From assembly GCF_000757725.1 (NCBI RefSeq), contig NZ_JJMU01000072.1, forward strand, positions 1 to 64,000: a stretch of DNA of 64,000 nucleotides, given 5' to 3'. This document shows, in pieces, positions 62,965-64,000 of the stretch (position 1 is its first letter; each line of letters begins with the position of its first letter). The DNA is from Sphingobacterium deserti (GTDB lineage: Bacteria; Bacteroidota; Bacteroidia; Sphingobacteriales; Sphingobacteriaceae). Made by a program: the position numbers and the translations under genes. The notes beneath the pieces were generated by a model. It made no database searches. It was not told where the DNA came from and was given only the letters and a program-made list of their open reading frames with translations.

Positions 62965-64000
62965 ATGATAAATCCATTTATTACGATGAGTAAAGAAAAG
63001 CTAATTCTGGGCGGGTTAATACTTTTGATCTTGCTAGGTATAGGGGCATGTAGTAAGGACGTTATTTCGGATGTATCTGTAGAGGCAAATGTGACGATCG
63101 AACTATTGGGCTCCGAGATTGATTCTGAAAACGCCGGTGCCTCACAAAGTGTCAGTAAGCACACTGCTCAGGGAGCAAGTGGTGAATTTAAAGCTCAAGC
63201 CATCAATTATGGTAGCAATGAATTAGAACCTGCTCTACAAGAACAATCCAGGGTATTGAGTTTGGACAATAACTTTTCATTAGTCGCAACCTTAAAACCT
63301 CGTGCGCTGGATTCTACTTCAGCAAAAGAAGTCGCTGCGAAAGGCTTAAAAGCATCGACAGCTGGCAAAAAATCAGCTATCGTTAGAACGCCTTTGGGTG
63401 CAGGGGTGAAATATCGAGTGATGGCCTATCTGGGTGACAATTTCGTAGCACAACAAGACTATGAGGTAGGCAAAGGCCCATCAGGTTTTACAAACCTAAC
63501 CGTAGGGGCTACATACACTTTCATAGCCTATTCAGTAAACAGTTCTGCCATTTTGCCTGAAGTAACCAATCGAGCAAAACTATCTACGGCGAGCTTTACC
63601 AGCAGCGAAGACTTGATGTATTTTAAGAGTACACTGAAAATCGCCAACGGTGACAATTACTTAGGCGTAGTCTTAAAGCATCAATTTAGCTTGATAACGA
63701 TGACCACCCGTTTGACTGATGACACACGCGGCGAAATCGTTTCTTTGACGAAAGTACGCTTTACTGGTCAAGGAAATAGGACGGACACGCCGCGAAAAAA
63801 CGGTACAGTAAAAATTAGTGATGGAACGCTGACCTATAGCGCGGATACGACATCAGTAGCGGTTAATTATCCAAATTTGGGAGGAGGATTGCGCACGGTA
63901 ACGGCTAATCCGACATTATTAATCTCACCGAAGATATCAACCGTAGACCTCGCTATCGGCAACCTTCTAATCAACGCGGTAATCAATGGTAAACAGGTTT
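62965..64000 (+). CDS. Fimbrillin-family (Mfa-like) lipoprotein, cut by window end
   Basis: An open frame from ATG 62965 to the end of the window with no stop (345 codons visible). The N-terminus has a lipoprotein signal (LILLILLGIGACSKDV); mid-protein GVKYRVMAYLGDNFVAQQDY and LTVGATYTFIAYSVN are typical of fimbrillin N-terminal domains, and YLGVVLKHQFSLITMTTRL matches the following strand region. It would be a fimbrial subunit or anchor exported as a lipoprotein and processed to polymerise. The start at 62965 is ATG; a second ATG at 62986 (MSKEKL) would also give a signal peptide. Confidence 0.75.
   Translation, partial: MINPFITMSKEKLILGGLILLILLGIGACSKDVISDVSVEANVTIELLGSEIDSENAGASQSVSKHTAQGASGEFKAQAINYGSNELEPALQEQSRVLSLDNNFSLVATLKPRALDSTSAKEVAAKGLKASTAGKKSAIVRTPLGAGVKYRVMAYLGDNFVAQQDYEVGKGPSGFTNLTVGATYTFIAYSVNSSAILPEVTNRAKLSTASFTSSEDLMYFKSTLKIANGDNYLGVVLKHQFSLITMTTRLTDDTRGEIVSLTKVRFTGQGNRTDTPRKNGTVKISDGTLTYSADTTSVAVNYPNLGGGLRTVTANPTLLISPKISTVDLAIGNLLINAVINGKQV

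Overview
The window looks like a chromosomal segment of a Bacteroidota bacterium, most likely Sphingobacteriaceae (Sphingobacterium/Pedobacter relatives). The evidence is the many lipoproteins, two TonB-dependent or OMP-barrel receptors with carboxypeptidase-like N-terminal domains, HmuY-type haem lipoproteins, a fimbrillin gene at the right edge, TAnnTTTG-type promoter boxes and weak A-rich ribosome binding sites. No rRNA, tRNA, insertion sequence, CRISPR array or prophage was recognised.

Region 1 (1-20 kb) is a haem-iron island. It starts with a block of nested intergenic repeats (37-548). A minus-strand operon follows: hmuT (binding protein), hmuU (permease), an HmuV ATPase fused to a HemS-like haem-handling domain, and an AraC-type regulator. 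Divergent from it is a plus-strand series: a TonB-dependent receptor, an HmuY lipoprotein, three further HmuY-like lipoproteins (two of them paired with Ig-like lipoproteins), a PQQ-type dehydrogenase on the other strand, an HTH protein, an S41 peptidase lipoprotein, a Fur-like protein reduced to its DNA-binding domain, and a canonical haem oxygenase. An AT-rich motif built around ATTTAGA recurs at several promoters here and again near the ferritin gene at 53 kb, suggesting one shared regulator. A sugar-isomerase-like TIM-barrel gene closes the region.

Region 2 (19.6-30.4 kb) is mostly housekeeping: M16 peptidase, AI-2E-type exporter, dicarboxylate/amino-acid symporter, YceI lipoprotein, ornithine aminotransferase, MscS channel and an SDR oxidoreductase. 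Region 3 (30.5-37.8 kb) is a compact minus-strand signalling operon: a REC-PAS-histidine kinase, a CHASE3/HAMP/GAF hybrid kinase with three receiver domains, a stand-alone receiver, CheR, CheB and another receiver. No CheA or chemoreceptor is present, so it is probably not flagellar chemotaxis.

Region 4 (38.4-53.3 kb) carries an NTF2-like protein, a cold-shock-domain protein, tandem Gfo/Idh/MocA oxidoreductases, a copper module (HMA-AraC regulator, methyltransferase, CopA with one HMA and three Cys-rich modules), a GH92 mannosidase, an OMP-barrel receptor coupled to a quinone oxidoreductase, and ferritin. Region 5 (53.5-64 kb) has a small conserved protein, hibernation factor, tyrosine recombinase, class II aldolase, an ArsC/Spx-like protein, a peptide-scavenging run (M1 aminopeptidase, CarboxypepD-like protein, amino acid permease), a small membrane protein and the start of a fimbrillin locus cut by the window edge.

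The most notable content is the haem island: a HmuV-HemS fusion, four HmuY-like lipoproteins with differing candidate haem-ligand positions, a dimerisation-domain-less Fur-like protein beside haem oxygenase, and the shared operator-like motif.
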